From assembly GCA_031761405.1 (NCBI GenBank), contig JASEVX010000113.1:558001-622000 (forward strand): 64,000 bases of DNA. The letters are read 5' to 3'. Every line of letters starts with the position of its first letter. Within the stretch, counting starts at the first letter, position 1. The notes under the pieces are model-generated. The model ran no database searches and was not told the DNA's origin. It was given only the letters and a program-made list of their open reading frames with translations. Shown in pieces: positions 11,238 to 22,209 of this stretch. Both the position numbers and the translations under genes were made by a program. This DNA is from Serripes groenlandicus. Its lineage: Eukaryota > Mollusca > Bivalvia > Cardiida > Cardiidae.

Positions 11238-11740
11238 TTCAGTGTGTGTATATCACGTGACTTTTACGTCACAAATGCTACGGCGATCTGCAATATTTTA
11301 CTTCGGTTTAGAAGTAAAAGCAAAGGTAACTTTTTTATTTCTTCATCATTTTTAATGAAACATGGTGCAGTCTACGCCACTTACAGAGCCCTCTCTCCGG
11401 GTTTTAGCGGAGTTTGATTAGTTGTTTAGTTTCTTCAAACACTTCGACGAACCTTTTCTCGAAATTTATTAAGATCGACGACAACCGGAGCATTATCAAA
11501 ATTGGATTTTGAGAGCAGGTTCGTCGAAGTGTTTGAAACAATTAGACCACCAATCAATCTCCTGTAAAACCCCGGAGATAGGACATTGTAAGCGGCGTAG
11601 ACTGCACCATGTTTCATTAGAAAGGGTGAATAAATAAAAAAGTTACCATTGTTTTTTACTTCTTATCAAGATCAATTATTGCGGTCCGACGATGCAAATA
11701 TGACGTCAAAAGTCACGTGGTATACACACGCTGACATTTT
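11238..11740. mobile_element. Foldback element: two about 200-bp inverted arms and an about 65-bp loop
   Basis: The left arm (about 11238-11452) is repeated inverted at about 11519-11740. Matching landmarks are the outer CACGTGACTTTTACGTCA against TGACGTCAAAAGTCACGTG, the middle ATGAAACATGGTGCAGTCTA, and the inner CAAACACTTCGACGAACC. Indels between the arms show some age. Two small open frames beginning MKHGAVYA, one per strand, are the two arms read outward and are not genes. No transposase is present. Confidence 0.85.
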
Positions 11741-12975
11741 CGGGTTTATATCTTAAAATGTTAAATTAACTAAGTCCGTAGCAGACGATTTTTAAACCTT
11801 TTTTCTTCGTGTTTTGCAGTAATTTCCACAGTTAATGAAAAAAAGTGCAGCTGTCGGAATATATTTCATGTTTACGATTAAAGACGAGTAGACCCGAGTG
11901 ACGTTTCATATCATATACTCAACAACGGTTACACAAAACAAAACACCGTGTGTCGGAGGAGGAACATAAATACGATCCATTATATTGACAGGTTAGGAGA
12001 CGAGGTAATTTAGTTCTAGTTTTAATACTTTTCTATCTGTTACGTTCTGTTAATTATTGTTGCTAATAAATTACACTTCTGCATACAATATTGTGTTTTA
12101 ATTCTGTTGGAATCGTTTAGTTAGTTCGGGTAGACTGGAACCGGTTCATAAAGTTTAGGTTTTATAACTGTACTGAATTAATGTGATTACAAACTCTCTC
12201 TCTGACAGATGTTTATAAATATCCTTTCTATTTTCAATTGGCAGTAGAGTTTATCACGTGTTACGGATCTTTTTGGATCAAATATAGTTGATGGACTGTA
12301 TCAAATATACAGTTCGGTTCGAGGCTGCCGGTTTAAATAGTTCATAAAAACCTACTTGTCGATTTCAATTCCGAGAATAAAACATAGAACATGATAGGTT
12401 TGTAAGAAACGATCAATCCAAACCAATTATGTGGTTTGTTTGAGTTGGTCTTATGCCGACCTCAACCAGAGTTTTTCTATACCACAGTATATTATTGGAA
12501 AATTTATTTCATGCCTATGTTTAAATCATAAAGGTGTCTCAGTGATCTATAATATAATTCATTCACGGCGAAGTTATAACATATTAGTGATGTAACTACA
12601 TTGTTATCAACATTATCGCCCGCCTTTTTAATTACATTATTTATAATAATGCTTAGCATTAACAATCTTGTTCAAGTCGACTTACATGAAATAAAATAAA
12701 GAAGATATGTGCATCTACAATTTAGATAACATGGGAATAGGAATAATATATTTGAATCGATGATTGCAAATTACAGGATAGTTGCTGTGTAAAGTAAAGC
12801 ATCAATACCAATCGACCTTGGGAGATTCCGTCTGTTATACGTTACGTCTTTTAAAATGCTGTCATGCTGCATACATGACTGTATAAATTGAGATTTTAAT
12901 AAAACTGCACACACAATTCAATCTTGGATATCGCTGCGTGTGGTCGCTAATTCCTGAAGGTATGGTAACGCATGT
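11741..12975. other. Unassigned AT-rich sequence
   Basis: No gene, tandem repeat or recognised element was seen in this interval. Confidence 0.4.
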
Positions 12976-13295
12976 ATCGATGGGTTAGATTGATTGATTG
13001 GGGTTTAACGCCGTTTTTAACAATTTCTCAGTCATATCACGGCGGCCAGTTCACCTACTCTTATGTTTCCTGGTTTCCACACACCAGTACTCCACACAAC
13101 AATCTTCCCAAGCAACTGGCTGTTCTTTCACATAGACTTAGCCCATTGGTGAAAGACGAATGACGCATGTCGCAATGACTTTTGTCAAACGTCGGAAAGA
13201 AAGTTGGCCGAGCCGGGATTCGAACTCACAACCCCTGGATTGACAGCCCGCGTCGTTACCGACTGAGCTACGGGACTCGTCATCGATGGGCTAGA
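12976..13295 (-). mobile_element. tRNA-derived SINE with 14-bp target duplication
   Basis: On the minus strand the order is CGTAGCTCAGTCGGTAACG (A box), GAGTTCGAATCC (B box), the body CAGCCAGTTGCTTGGGAAG and CCGCCGTGATATGACTGA, then GGCGTTAAACCCCAATCAAT. It is flanked by ATCGATGGGTTAGA (12976-12989) and ATCGATGGGCTAGA (13282-13295), a 14-bp target duplication with one mismatch. The insert is 12990-13281. The near-perfect duplication suggests a fairly recent insertion. Confidence 0.92.
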
Positions 13296-13749
13296 ATAAA
13301 TCCGTTTAAACATTATTTAAGTGATATAACAGTGACAAAATCGCATACGCATGTGTAAATCCTACTTTATTTAGAACCATAGTATATATAGTTATATATA
13401 CTGCATTCTAACAATTTAACATGCACTACATTCTATATATACAAGTCAATCGGGTCCCTTCCTCCTCGGACATTTCTACCAACATTTGGAGGATGACGCG
13501 TGATGTTCATTCTGGCCTTTGTCATGTGTAGACAATAATGAATACAAGCCGGTAGGCGACGTGGGATTCGCCTTTGCATATATATACATATGAAGAACAA
13601 GTCTGATAGGGTCACTATTGTGGTGACTTGGTGAACACTGGTGAAAAGTGTGCAGCTTGTAAAAATAATCTTGGTCAACCAACCATCTGTTATTACCATG
13701 CAAAGACGCACCCGTATACAGCGAACCGTTTTGCCTTGGTATATTTTGC

Positions 13750-14440
13750 AAACTTCCGGCTGTAGCTCGGAAACCCGAGGTCGGAGGTCAATGACGTAAA
13801 AAAACTTTTTGTAGCTCTTTAATAGCTCTATGAGATAGTGTAATACAATCGCTATCGAATACTACCACTGCAGCGCTAGGGGTGATTGAAGTCAAAAATG
13901 ACTATAAAAATACCCTATGTTTGAAAGGCTACCATTTAGAAACAAAGGCCTAAATCAAATATCGTAACAGTTAGATTTTTTCTAAATATCTGGAAGTATC
14001 TATAACTGAAGTTTCAGCTCTCTACAATTAAAACTGTAGGAGAAGATAGAAAAATGATTTGGGTCCTTAAAACGCGTTTTTTTGCTAGCTGCATAGCAAC
14101 GGCTATGTTTGAAAGGCTACCATTTGGAAATCAAAAATCGTAACTGATACGTTTTTTCTAAATATCTTGAAGTATCTATAACCGAAGTTTCAGCTCTCCA
14201 CATTCAACACTGTAGGAGATCATAGAAAAATGTTTTTTGTTCTTAAAACGCGCTTTTTTGCTAGCTGCATATCAACGGATGGGTCCTTAGCAACGAAACT
14301 CAAACGCGCACACCCTGAGCTTATTTTGCACATGTTCACCAAGTTTCATTGGAATCGATCCGTCAGTTTTGGCTGTAGAGCTGTGCTTTACAAATATTTG
14401 GACAGACAGACACACACACAGACAGACGGAAAAGCCTGAC
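13750..14440 (+). repeat. Dispersed repeat with about 187-bp internal duplication and a CAGA-rich tail
   Basis: The block from ATGTTTGAAAGGCTACCATT to TTTTTTGCTAGCTGCATA occurs twice (about 13917-14096 and 14104-14271). It ends in AAGTTTCATTGGAATCGATC and a simple run of GACAGACAGACACACAC (14401-14427). The short frame at 14230-14439 lies inside it and is not a gene. Confidence 0.65.
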
Positions 14441-14529
14441 AATAAGGGATACCTAGCCTAGCGATTCCCAATAGCTTGCAGGGATACGTACTATATTAAA
14501 TGTTTACAGAATTGTTAACGTAAAACCAC

Positions 14530-14543
14530 GATTATAATTTCAG
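14530..14543 (+). promoter_or_regulatory. Candidate 3' splice site before the TRIM-like start
   Basis: GATTATAATTTCAG ends two bases before the ATG at 14545 and looks like an intron acceptor. The coding exon may therefore follow a non-coding first exon that is not identified. Confidence 0.45.
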
Positions 14544-14544
14544 A

Positions 14545-16182
14545 ATGGCGGAACAACTTACTGAAAACAGTGAAGGAATGTCCGAAGAATATAATAAAGA
14601 CACTGACTTTAAAGATGTCCTCCATTGTGATCCATGTAAGGATGAGGGCATACAAATAAAAGCTTTAGGATTCTGTGTTGACTGTAACGATTATCTCTGT
14701 ACAGAGTGTCATCAGGCACACAAACGAAACAAGCTAAGTAGACACCATGTTCTGACAAATACAGACAACATTCCCAAATCTAAGCTAAAGAAACAGAGAA
14801 AGCCAGGACAATGTCAGGAGCACCAGAATGAACCGATTAAGTGGTACTGTAAGTCCCATGATAAATGTATATGTGATATCTGTAAACATGTTAACCACAG
14901 AAAATGTACGGATATGAAATCCATATCAGACGTCAGTCAGGATTTTCTTTCGTCCGACAAACTAAAACAAGTAACAGATCGACTTACCCATTTACAGAAG
15001 GAGTTTGGGAAAAATCTACCGAGAGCGAAAGAGAACACTGAATCAGTTGAAAGTCATTATGCGGCTGTCATAGAGGCGGTGATTAGAAATATTTCAAAGA
15101 TAAAAAATGAAGACCTGGAAAGGCTGAAATCACTAGAAGTGACCTGCGATACTACGGTGAAGACGATAAACACCATGTTGAACGAGATAGAAATGCTTAA
15201 ACAAAGTGGCGAAGAAGATCAGACGTTTGTTACTACAAGAAAAGCGGAATCGCAGTTACAAGCCTTTGATGATAGACTTGAATCAGTAGAAAACGACAAC
15301 AAAATCACGAAGTACAGATATGTTAGTGAACCTAGGAGCAATGCAGATGGGATGATAGGGAAAATGTTTGCATGGGAAGATAGACGTTCCTTAAACATTG
15401 ATAATTTTGACTTGAAAACGTCAACTGACACAACAGGCTGTTTTTTTACAGGTATGGAGAGACTGTCTGATAATAGACTCGTTATCGCTGATAGGAACAA
15501 TGGTAAGATAAAACAAGTTGGTATGACAAGTAAGAACGTTATATCAGAGTTAAAGTTAGACTGGACACCTTATGACCTGACTAGGATTGATAATAACAAG
15601 ATTGCGGTTACAACCTATGACACGAAGAAGATTCTATTTGTGTCTATATCTAACACACTAACTGTTCAAAAATCTATAGACAAAAGTGAATTTAGTTACA
15701 GTCTGGGTATAATATGTAGTAACAATACACTGATCGTATCCTATGAAGGTCCACATCAAATACAAATACTGAACTTGGATGGAACTGTTAAACAAGTCAT
15801 AGAAGACAAAGACGCACACGGTACTGTTAGGTTTGGTAAGGTACTATACCTGACACAAGCTCCTGATACTAACATTCTCTACTTATCTGATTATTCAAGT
15901 AACAAAGTATCAAGTATGACACTGGATGGTCAGGTTATATCAAGTTTTACACACGAACACTTGAGATGTCCAACAGGTATCACTGTGGGTAGAGATGGTC
16001 GAATATGTGTTTGTAGCAAGGGAACCAACAAGATATTTGAGATATCATCTGACCTTTCTGAAGGTCAAGTCATACTGGATGAAAAGGACGGGATTACAAA
16101 ACCATGGAGCATACTATACGACGAATATAAACTCTATGTTGGTAGTAATAACAACAATTCAATACAAGTATTTCTGCTATAA
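14545..16182 (+). CDS. TRIM-like protein without RING: two B-boxes, coiled coil, C-terminal NHL-like propeller
   Basis: 545 residues in one exon. Residues 28-68 form a B-box 1 type zinc site (C28, C31, C44, C47, C52, C55, H59, H67/H68). Residues 90-121 form B-box 2 (C90, H93, C102, C110, C113, H118). Residues about 125-235 are charged and heptad-like, fitting a coiled coil. From about 285 there are repeated strands of the type GxxxxxLYLSDYSSNKV and ITVGRDGRICVCSKGTNKI, as in an NHL/six-bladed propeller. No RING precedes the B-boxes, so E3 ligase activity cannot be claimed. Related single-exon B-box/NHL proteins (often named TRIM2-, TRIM56- or TRIM71-like) are greatly expanded in bivalves and are often proposed to act in immunity. 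That role is inference here. No close neighbour suggests a pathway. Confidence 0.9.
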   Translation: MAEQLTENSEGMSEEYNKDTDFKDVLHCDPCKDEGIQIKALGFCVDCNDYLCTECHQAHKRNKLSRHHVLTNTDNIPKSKLKKQRKPGQCQEHQNEPIKWYCKSHDKCICDICKHVNHRKCTDMKSISDVSQDFLSSDKLKQVTDRLTHLQKEFGKNLPRAKENTESVESHYAAVIEAVIRNISKIKNEDLERLKSLEVTCDTTVKTINTMLNEIEMLKQSGEEDQTFVTTRKAESQLQAFDDRLESVENDNKITKYRYVSEPRSNADGMIGKMFAWEDRRSLNIDNFDLKTSTDTTGCFFTGMERLSDNRLVIADRNNGKIKQVGMTSKNVISELKLDWTPYDLTRIDNNKIAVTTYDTKKILFVSISNTLTVQKSIDKSEFSYSLGIICSNNTLIVSYEGPHQIQILNLDGTVKQVIEDKDAHGTVRFGKVLYLTQAPDTNILYLSDYSSNKVSSMTLDGQVISSFTHEHLRCPTGITVGRDGRICVCSKGTNKIFEISSDLSEGQVILDEKDGITKPWSILYDEYKLYVGSNNNNSIQVFLL

Positions 16183-16850
16183 GAATGTAACAAGTATTGC
16201 ATATCGCTTGTATTTAGCTAGGATGAAAGGGATTTTCGTGTTGATGATACTGCTATTCAACCCACTTCAACAATTGACATTGTTTGCTTCTTTTCTCTCG
16301 ATACTCCTTAGTTGCTTTGTTTACTTTAAATCTGTTTTTCTGTATATATTCAGTTATTTTAGGTAAAGATAACATATTTATGAATTAGTCTATGGAAGTA
16401 CCTAAAGGTGAACATTTCAGCGGTGCTTCTGGGTTAACCAGCATTTGTTACATTATTTCCCGTGTGGAAAAGATCCTGCCTGTACATTCAGGCTAGAAGG
16501 TTCAAATAGATACTGCTTTACAGAACTGTCTTTAAACCTGCTTTGACTTATTTATGAACAATGTAGAGCAAGAGTAGACTGCGTTGATGAGCTGGCTGAT
16601 CTTGGTCTACACTACTCGGAAAAAAATTACGGGCGAGTGCCGCTTAAGGGTTAAAATATCGTCAACGATTGATTAAATATAAAAAGGTCCTCCGCTTAAC
16701 TAGAAATATTATTATGTTCAATATTAAGTTGACAGAAACGTGAAACAACAAACGAATAGCTTACAATATCTACTAAGTGTTTGGTCATTGGTGTTTCTTG
16801 CATTAATGTGAATACCAATTCATGAAGTGCATTGCATCTTCCAAATTTAA
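16183..16850. other. TRIM-like 3' flank, nothing recognised
   Basis: No clear AATAAA close to the stop and no gene. The open frame at 15995-16366 overlaps the TRIM-like CDS out of frame and is a shadow. Confidence 0.4.
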
Positions 16851-16854
16851 CCTG

Positions 16855-16980
16855 TAGTTGAAAACATTGTTGCAAAAGAAAAATTGTTCCTGGTGAACAA
16901 TCTCATTTTGTCTCAATATTTTTAAATCTCGTCTGCTGCAGATGCGTCAAAAGCGTCTGTAAGAGGGAAAGGGTTTTACA
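16855..16980 (+). mobile_element. Palindromic dispersed repeat (MITE-like), right part
   Basis: ACATTGTTGCAAAAGAAAAA, then TCGTCTGCTGCAGATGCGTC and GTAAGAGGGAAAGGGTT, in the family order. Confidence 0.65.
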
Positions 16981-17089
16981 GTTTAATCGTTCTTTGATAC
17001 AGACAACTTCGGATACCTCTGCTGCACAGACAACTTTTGAAAACATTGTGGCAAAATGTGAAATTGCTCCTTTGATCCCGTCATAAAAT

Positions 17090-17485
17090 CAGAATCGTTA
17101 ATGGTGAAAGTTAAATTCGTTAATCCGATCTACTTCCGTAAATAGCCGAAGGAGCCCGTCTTAAAATCGGAATCGGTGATCGTCATTCCGAACTACTTTC
17201 GTAAATAGCCGATTGAGCCCGTCTTAAAATCGGAATCGGTGATCGTCATTCCGAACTACTTTCGTAAATAGCCGATTGAGCCCGTCTTAAAATCGGAATC
17301 GGTGATCGTCATTCCGATCTACTTTCGTAAATAGCCGATTGAGCCCGTCTTAAAATCGGAATCGGTGATCGTCATTCCGAACTACTTTCGTAAATAGCCG
17401 ATTGAGCCCGTCTTAAAATCGGAGTCGGTGATCGTCATTCCGAACTACTTTCATAAATAGCCGATTGAACCCGACTTAAAATAGG
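17090..17485. repeat. Minisatellite, 63-bp unit, about 6 copies
   Basis: GAGCCCGTCTTAAAATCGGA starts units at 17152, 17215, 17278, 17341 and 17404, with a degenerate copy at 17467. Internal copies are almost identical and outer ones are degenerate. Confidence 0.92.
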
Positions 17486-17849
17486 AATATCAAGGTAACG
17501 GATATCCCATTGTGAATCCCATTGTTTTTCATACACGGATTGTTAGATAAAGGCTTTAAAGCTATATAATTGCCTATCAAGAGAAGAATTTCAAACATGT
17601 CTTAAAAAAACATTACCGCGGTGAGTAAACCTAATCAGAACGTTCTGGTTAGTAAGAAGGACCGGGTGATAGGCCAGGTCTGGTTGTAGTTCAACCATTT
17701 AACACGATTCAGACGACTTAAAATAGGAATTGTTCGACTTTGATATTATTAACAATTCATAACAGAACTGCTGTGACATAGCTTGACTTTGAAATCATCC
17801 AGACAAAAATGTAGAAAATCTCTATAAATGAATGTATCATATTTAAATA

Positions 17850-17960
17850 GCGTTCCAAACAATGTGGCAAAAGGAAAAAATGCTCATTTTGCGACATTGT
17901 TTTCCAAAGTTGTCTGCTGTAGGGGCGTCAGAAAGCGTCTGTATGTGGAAAAGGTTTAAA
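17850..17960 (+). mobile_element. Palindromic dispersed repeat (MITE-like), partial
   Basis: ACAATGTGGCAAAAGGAAAA, GTTGTCTGCTGTAGGGGCGT and a GTATGTGGAAAAGGTTTAA end. Confidence 0.6.
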
Positions 17961-18032
17961 CAAATTACTGCAAGTCTATCGGGTCAAAATAGACACTGCT
18001 TTTCAGACTGACTCTACCCTCGTCGCACAAGC

Positions 18033-18255
18033 CTTAACCCTTTCCCTCATATAGACGCATTTTGACGCCTCTGCAGCAGACGACTTTTGAAAACACTGTG
18101 ACAAGAAGAGAAATATCACATCATTAGTTTCTTCTTTTGCCACGATTTTTTAAATTTTATTCAATTATTATACTTTCGTTTACATATTTTTGTTAAGGTT
18201 TTGTCTAGATGTCTTAAAAGTCGTCTGTTTCAGATATGTTGTCTATTTGATTACT
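18033..18255 (+). mobile_element. Palindromic dispersed repeat (MITE-like), long copy
   Basis: The left end TTAACCCTTTCCCTCATATA continues to GACGCATTTTGACGCCTCTG and CAGCAGACGACTTTTGAAAA, the best-preserved terminus in the window. The right half carries a spacer (TTCAATTATTATACTTTCG) and a degraded AAAAGTCGTCTG end. This terminus is the sequence that resembles the 62-bp satellite monomer. Confidence 0.75.
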
Positions 18256-18405
18256 TCTTGTTGTATGCCCCTTTTAACAATCGTCCAGTTTTATCACGTC
18301 GTTTCCAAGTTACTACTGGTCAATTTATCCTTATACCAGCCAGTGAGACGTAATGCTAACCAAATGAACTGAGCGCCACGGAGGGCAACCGTTACTACCG
18401 CTTTT

Positions 18406-19151
18406 TCGCTCACCTGAGCACGAAGTGCTCAAGGTGAGTTATTGTGATCGCCTATTGTCCGGCATCCGTCGTCCGACAACTTATTCTCCTCAGTAACCAG
18501 TGGGTCAGTTGGGATGAAACTTCCCAGAAAGCATCCTCTCAATGACCTCACCAGAATTCCTTCAAATGTTTGAGATCCATGCAGAATTCTGGTTTCCATG
18601 GCAACGAAACGACAAAAACTTCAATAATTCTTCTTCTCCCAAACAGGTTGGCAGATTTTCAAATAATTTTGTAAAAATGTTCCTTGGATGACCCTTAATC
18701 AGATTCCTTCAAGCCATGTTGATTGGTCGAAAAACATGGCCGCCAGGGGTCGGGACTATTTAACCTTATATGGCTATAGTGAAAACTTTAAAAATCTTCT
18801 CCTCCTGAAGCGTCAGACCGATTTTCAAATAATTTGTTAGAAATGTTCCTTATGTGTCCCACTATCAAATTCCTTAAAGCCATGTTGAATGGTCGGGAAA
18901 CATGGCCGCAACAGGGCGGGGCTATTTTGCCTTATGTGGCTATAGTGAAAACTTAAAAAATCTTCTCCTCCGAAAGTGTTTTGCCGATTTTCAAATAATT
19001 TGGTAGAAATATTCCTTGGGTGACTCTCTATAAGATTCCTTCAAGCCATATTGATTGGTCTAAAAATATGGCCGCCAGGGGGCGGGGCTTATATGGGTAA
19101 AAAAATAATAATATCAGGTGAGCGATCCAGGGCCATCATGGCCCTCTTGTT
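18406..19151 (+). mobile_element. HINE-like (Helentron-like) element with subterminal inverted repeats
   Basis: Starts TCGCTCACCTG (18406-18416). The reverse complement CAGGTGAGCGA sits at 19115-19125 near the other end. A 5' hairpin (GAGCACGAAGTGCTC) follows the start, and a near-terminal palindrome GGGCCATCATGGCCC (19130-19144) precedes TCTTGTTTT. Inside are a leader with CTGGTTTCCATGGCAACG and three units of about 170 bp. It is shorter than the 5.95-7.22 kb relative. Confidence 0.7.
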
Positions 19152-19165
19152 TTAAGTTTATGGTG

Positions 19166-19237
19166 TGACCCTTCCGGGGATCGAACCCGGGACTTCCCGC
19201 GCCCAAGGTGGACGCTCTACCACTACACCAAGGAGGG
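19166..19237 (-). pseudogene. tRNA-Pro(UGG)-like sequence, probably a pseudogene or SINE head
   Basis: The minus strand reads CCTCCTTGGTGTAGTGGTAG, an anticodon arm with loop CTTGGGC (anticodon TGG if position 34 is the second T), and a TΨC arm CCCGGGTTCGATCCCCGG. The acceptor stem has about two unpaired positions and the anticodon stem one A-C mismatch, so a functional tRNA is doubtful. It lies just beyond the 3' end of the HINE-like element. Confidence 0.5.
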
Positions 19238-19344
19238 GGTTGTTGTATTAAGGAAAGGGTTAAGGTTGCCAGAGAGTCGCTCGTTAAAACATGTAAATAA
19301 CGTTTTCAAAAAGGTTTTATATACACAAACACTGTCCAGGATCA

Positions 19345-21132
19345 CCACGCCTCTGGACGCTTCTGTAGTAGACGACTATTGAAAAGATTAACACATTGCT
19401 TCGTGTTGACGCCTCTGGACGTTTCTGCAGCAGACGACTATTGAACAGATTAACCCATTGCCTCGTGTAGACGCCTCTTGACGTTTCTGTAGCAGACGAA
19501 TATTGAAAAGATTAACCCATTGCCTCGTGTTGACGCCTCTGGACGCTTCTACAGCAGACGGCTATTGAACAGATTAACACATTGCCTCGTGTTGACGCCT
19601 CTGGACGCTTCTGCAGCAGACGACTATTGAACAGATTAACCATTGCCTCGTGTTTACGCCTCTGGACGCTTCTGTAGCAGACGACTATTGAACAGATTAA
19701 CCCATTGCCTCTTGTTGACGTCTCTGGACGCGTCTGCAGCAGACTACTATTGAAAAGATTAACCTATTGCCTCGTGTAGACGCCTCTAGACGTTTATACA
19801 GTAGACTACTATTGAAAAGATTAACCTATTGCCTCGTGTAGACGCCTCTAGACGTTTATACAGTAGACTACTATTGAAAAGATTAACCCATTGCCTCGTG
19901 TTGACGCCGCTAGACGTTTATACAGTAGACTACTATTGAAAAGATTAACCCATTGCCTCGTGTAGACGCCTCTAGATGTTTATACAGTAGACTACTATTG
20001 AAAAGATTAACCCATTGCCTCGTGTAGACGCCTCTAGACGTTTATACAGTAGACTACTATTGAAAAGATTAACCCATTGCCTCGTGTAGACGCCTCTAGA
20101 CGTTTATACAGTAGACTACTATCGAACAGATTAACCCATTGCCTCGTGTAGACGCCTCTGAACGCTTCTACAGCAGACGAATATTGAAAAGATTAACTCA
20201 TTGCATTGTGTAGAAGCCCCTGGACGCTTCTGCAGCAGACTATTATTGAAAAGATTAACATATTGCCTCGTGTAGACGCCTCTGGACGCTTCTGCAGCAG
20301 ACGACTATTGAAAAAATTAACTCATTGCATTGTGTAAAAGCCTCTGGACGCTTCTGCAGCAGACTATTATTGAAAAGATTAACCCATTGCTTCGTGTAGA
20401 CGCCTCTGGACGCTTCTGTAGTAGACGATTATTGAACAGATTAACCCATTGCTTCGTGTAGACGCCTCTCGACGCTCCTGCAGCAGACTATTATGGAAAA
20501 GATTAACCCATTGCTTAGTGTAGACGCCTCTGGACGCTTCTGTTGTAGACGTTTATTGAACAGATTAACCCAGTGATTCGTGTAGACGCCTCTGGACGCT
20601 CCTGCAGCAGACTACTATTGAAAAGATTAACACATTGCTTCGTGTAGACGCCTCTGGACGCTTCTGTAGTAGACGATTATTGAACAGATTAACCCATTGC
20701 TTCGTGTAGACGCCTCTGGACGCTTCTGCAGCAGACTACTATTGAAAAGATTAACCTATTGCCTCGTGTTGATGCCTCTTGACGCTTCTGCAGCAGACGA
20801 CTATTGAAAAGATTAACCCATTGCCTCGTGTAGACGCCTCTGGATGTTTCTGCAGCAGACGACTATTGAACAGATTAACCCATTGCCTCGTGTTGATGCA
20901 TCTTGACGCTTCTGCAGCAGACGACTATTAAAAAGATTAACCCATTGCCTCTTGTTGACGCCTCGTGAAGCTTCTGCAGTAGACGACTATTAGAAATATT
21001 AACCCATTGCCTCGTGTGGACGCCTCTGGACGCTTCTGTAGTAGACGACCATTGCCTCGTGTAGACGCCTCTAGACGTTTATACAGTAGACTATTGATCA
21101 GATTAACCCATTGCCTCATGTTGGCGCTTCTT
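19345..21132. repeat. 62-bp minisatellite array A, about 29 copies
   Basis: The monomer reads TTAACCCATTGCCTCGTG, TTGACGCCTCTGGACG, CTTCTGCAGCAGACGAC, TATTGAAAAGA. About 29 units occur in direct orientation. A homogenised variant (TCTAGACGTTTATACAGTAG) occupies about 19.78-20.13 kb. It is the same family and orientation as the larger array at 38.87-42.71 kb. Open frames in it are translations of the repeat. Confidence 0.95.
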
Positions 21133-22209
21133 AAAACTATGCATCTTTAATCACAGACTGTTTCAAATGAATGATTTAAAAAATAGAAATAAAAATACTT
21201 TTTATCGTTTTTTCACATTTATTCAAGATTTCAATAAAAGGTAGCAAACTACTAGTATATAGATATATGTGAGTATTTTGTTATCCTAAATATTTTTATA
21301 TACAATTATTTACAATTTATTCGCAATGGACAACATGATAGACCATTGACATACAAAAAGAAAGTGAGAAAGAAGAAGTTAAGATATTCAAAAATAAGAA
21401 AGAATGAGATAGCAAGGAAATAAAACTGAGAAGGAGAGATCATAAGGACGATAGTGGGAGAGAAAGTTAGACAGAATAATATTTACAAAATATATAAAAA
21501 AGAAAAATTAGATCATTTTGCAGACAACGTAGAGTAAAATACTTTCATAAAGAAAGAAACTAACCAACAATCAAAACATTCTTAACAGTTATGAACATAG
21601 CACTTTGTTAAATATATTAACAATGTAAGTTTTCACTTGTATATATTCTCTATCACAATTCCATGATAATATTCTTGATATAATCCTATCAAATTTGATC
21701 ACTAAGGCATTTATGAAGCATGTAGACCAAGATCATCCTGCACATTCATACAGTCTAATCTTTGTTAACATTATTCGATACCCATATATTGTTAATTTCC
21801 AAACGGTACTGCGTAAATAAGGAACAAACTTTGTTAAGATGCAAGAGTGAGTATACTAGTTGTATCAATTTGATCAATTTGTATCAACCCTTTGCCACAC
21901 AAAGACACTATTAGACGACTCTGTAACAGTAGACCTTTGCCACACTGTTTGTTAAAAGATGTATATAAACATATTTTCATTTTTTTCCATATTATTTCAG
22001 TCGTTTGCTGCGTTTTTTTTGTATGTGGGAAAAACTTCAGCAGAATTAGAATAAAATGCCAATAAGCAATTCATCCTACATTTACACATCTGTACATATT
22101 TCTAGTTTGTATGTATCCCCTTTCAATTAATATATTCACATTTCGCTCCTATAATTTCACACATATAAAAGTTCACGTTTGTATTATCTCCATTTTATCG
22201 ATTTAGTTT
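21133..22209. other. 3' flank of the RhoGEF gene with one degraded MITE copy
   Basis: AT-rich. The last exon of the minus-strand gene ends at 22210, so its 3' UTR must lie here; the minus strand has several AATAAA-like matches and none stands out. About 21885-22035 resembles the palindromic repeat (CAACCCTTTGCCACACAAAG, GTATGTGGGAAAAACTT). Confidence 0.45.

Noticed and set aside
3241..14500. Remaining Polinton genes downstream of the polymerase
   Set aside because: Both strands were read for integrase, ATPase, protease and capsid-like motifs; none was recognised.
15995..16366. 123-codon frame overlapping the TRIM-like 3' end
   Set aside because: Out of frame with a strongly supported CDS, low-complexity hydrophobic tail.
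17090..17485. CRISPR-like array (regular 63-bp period)
   Set aside because: The whole unit repeats with no unique spacers, in a eukaryotic genome. The same applies to all arrays here.
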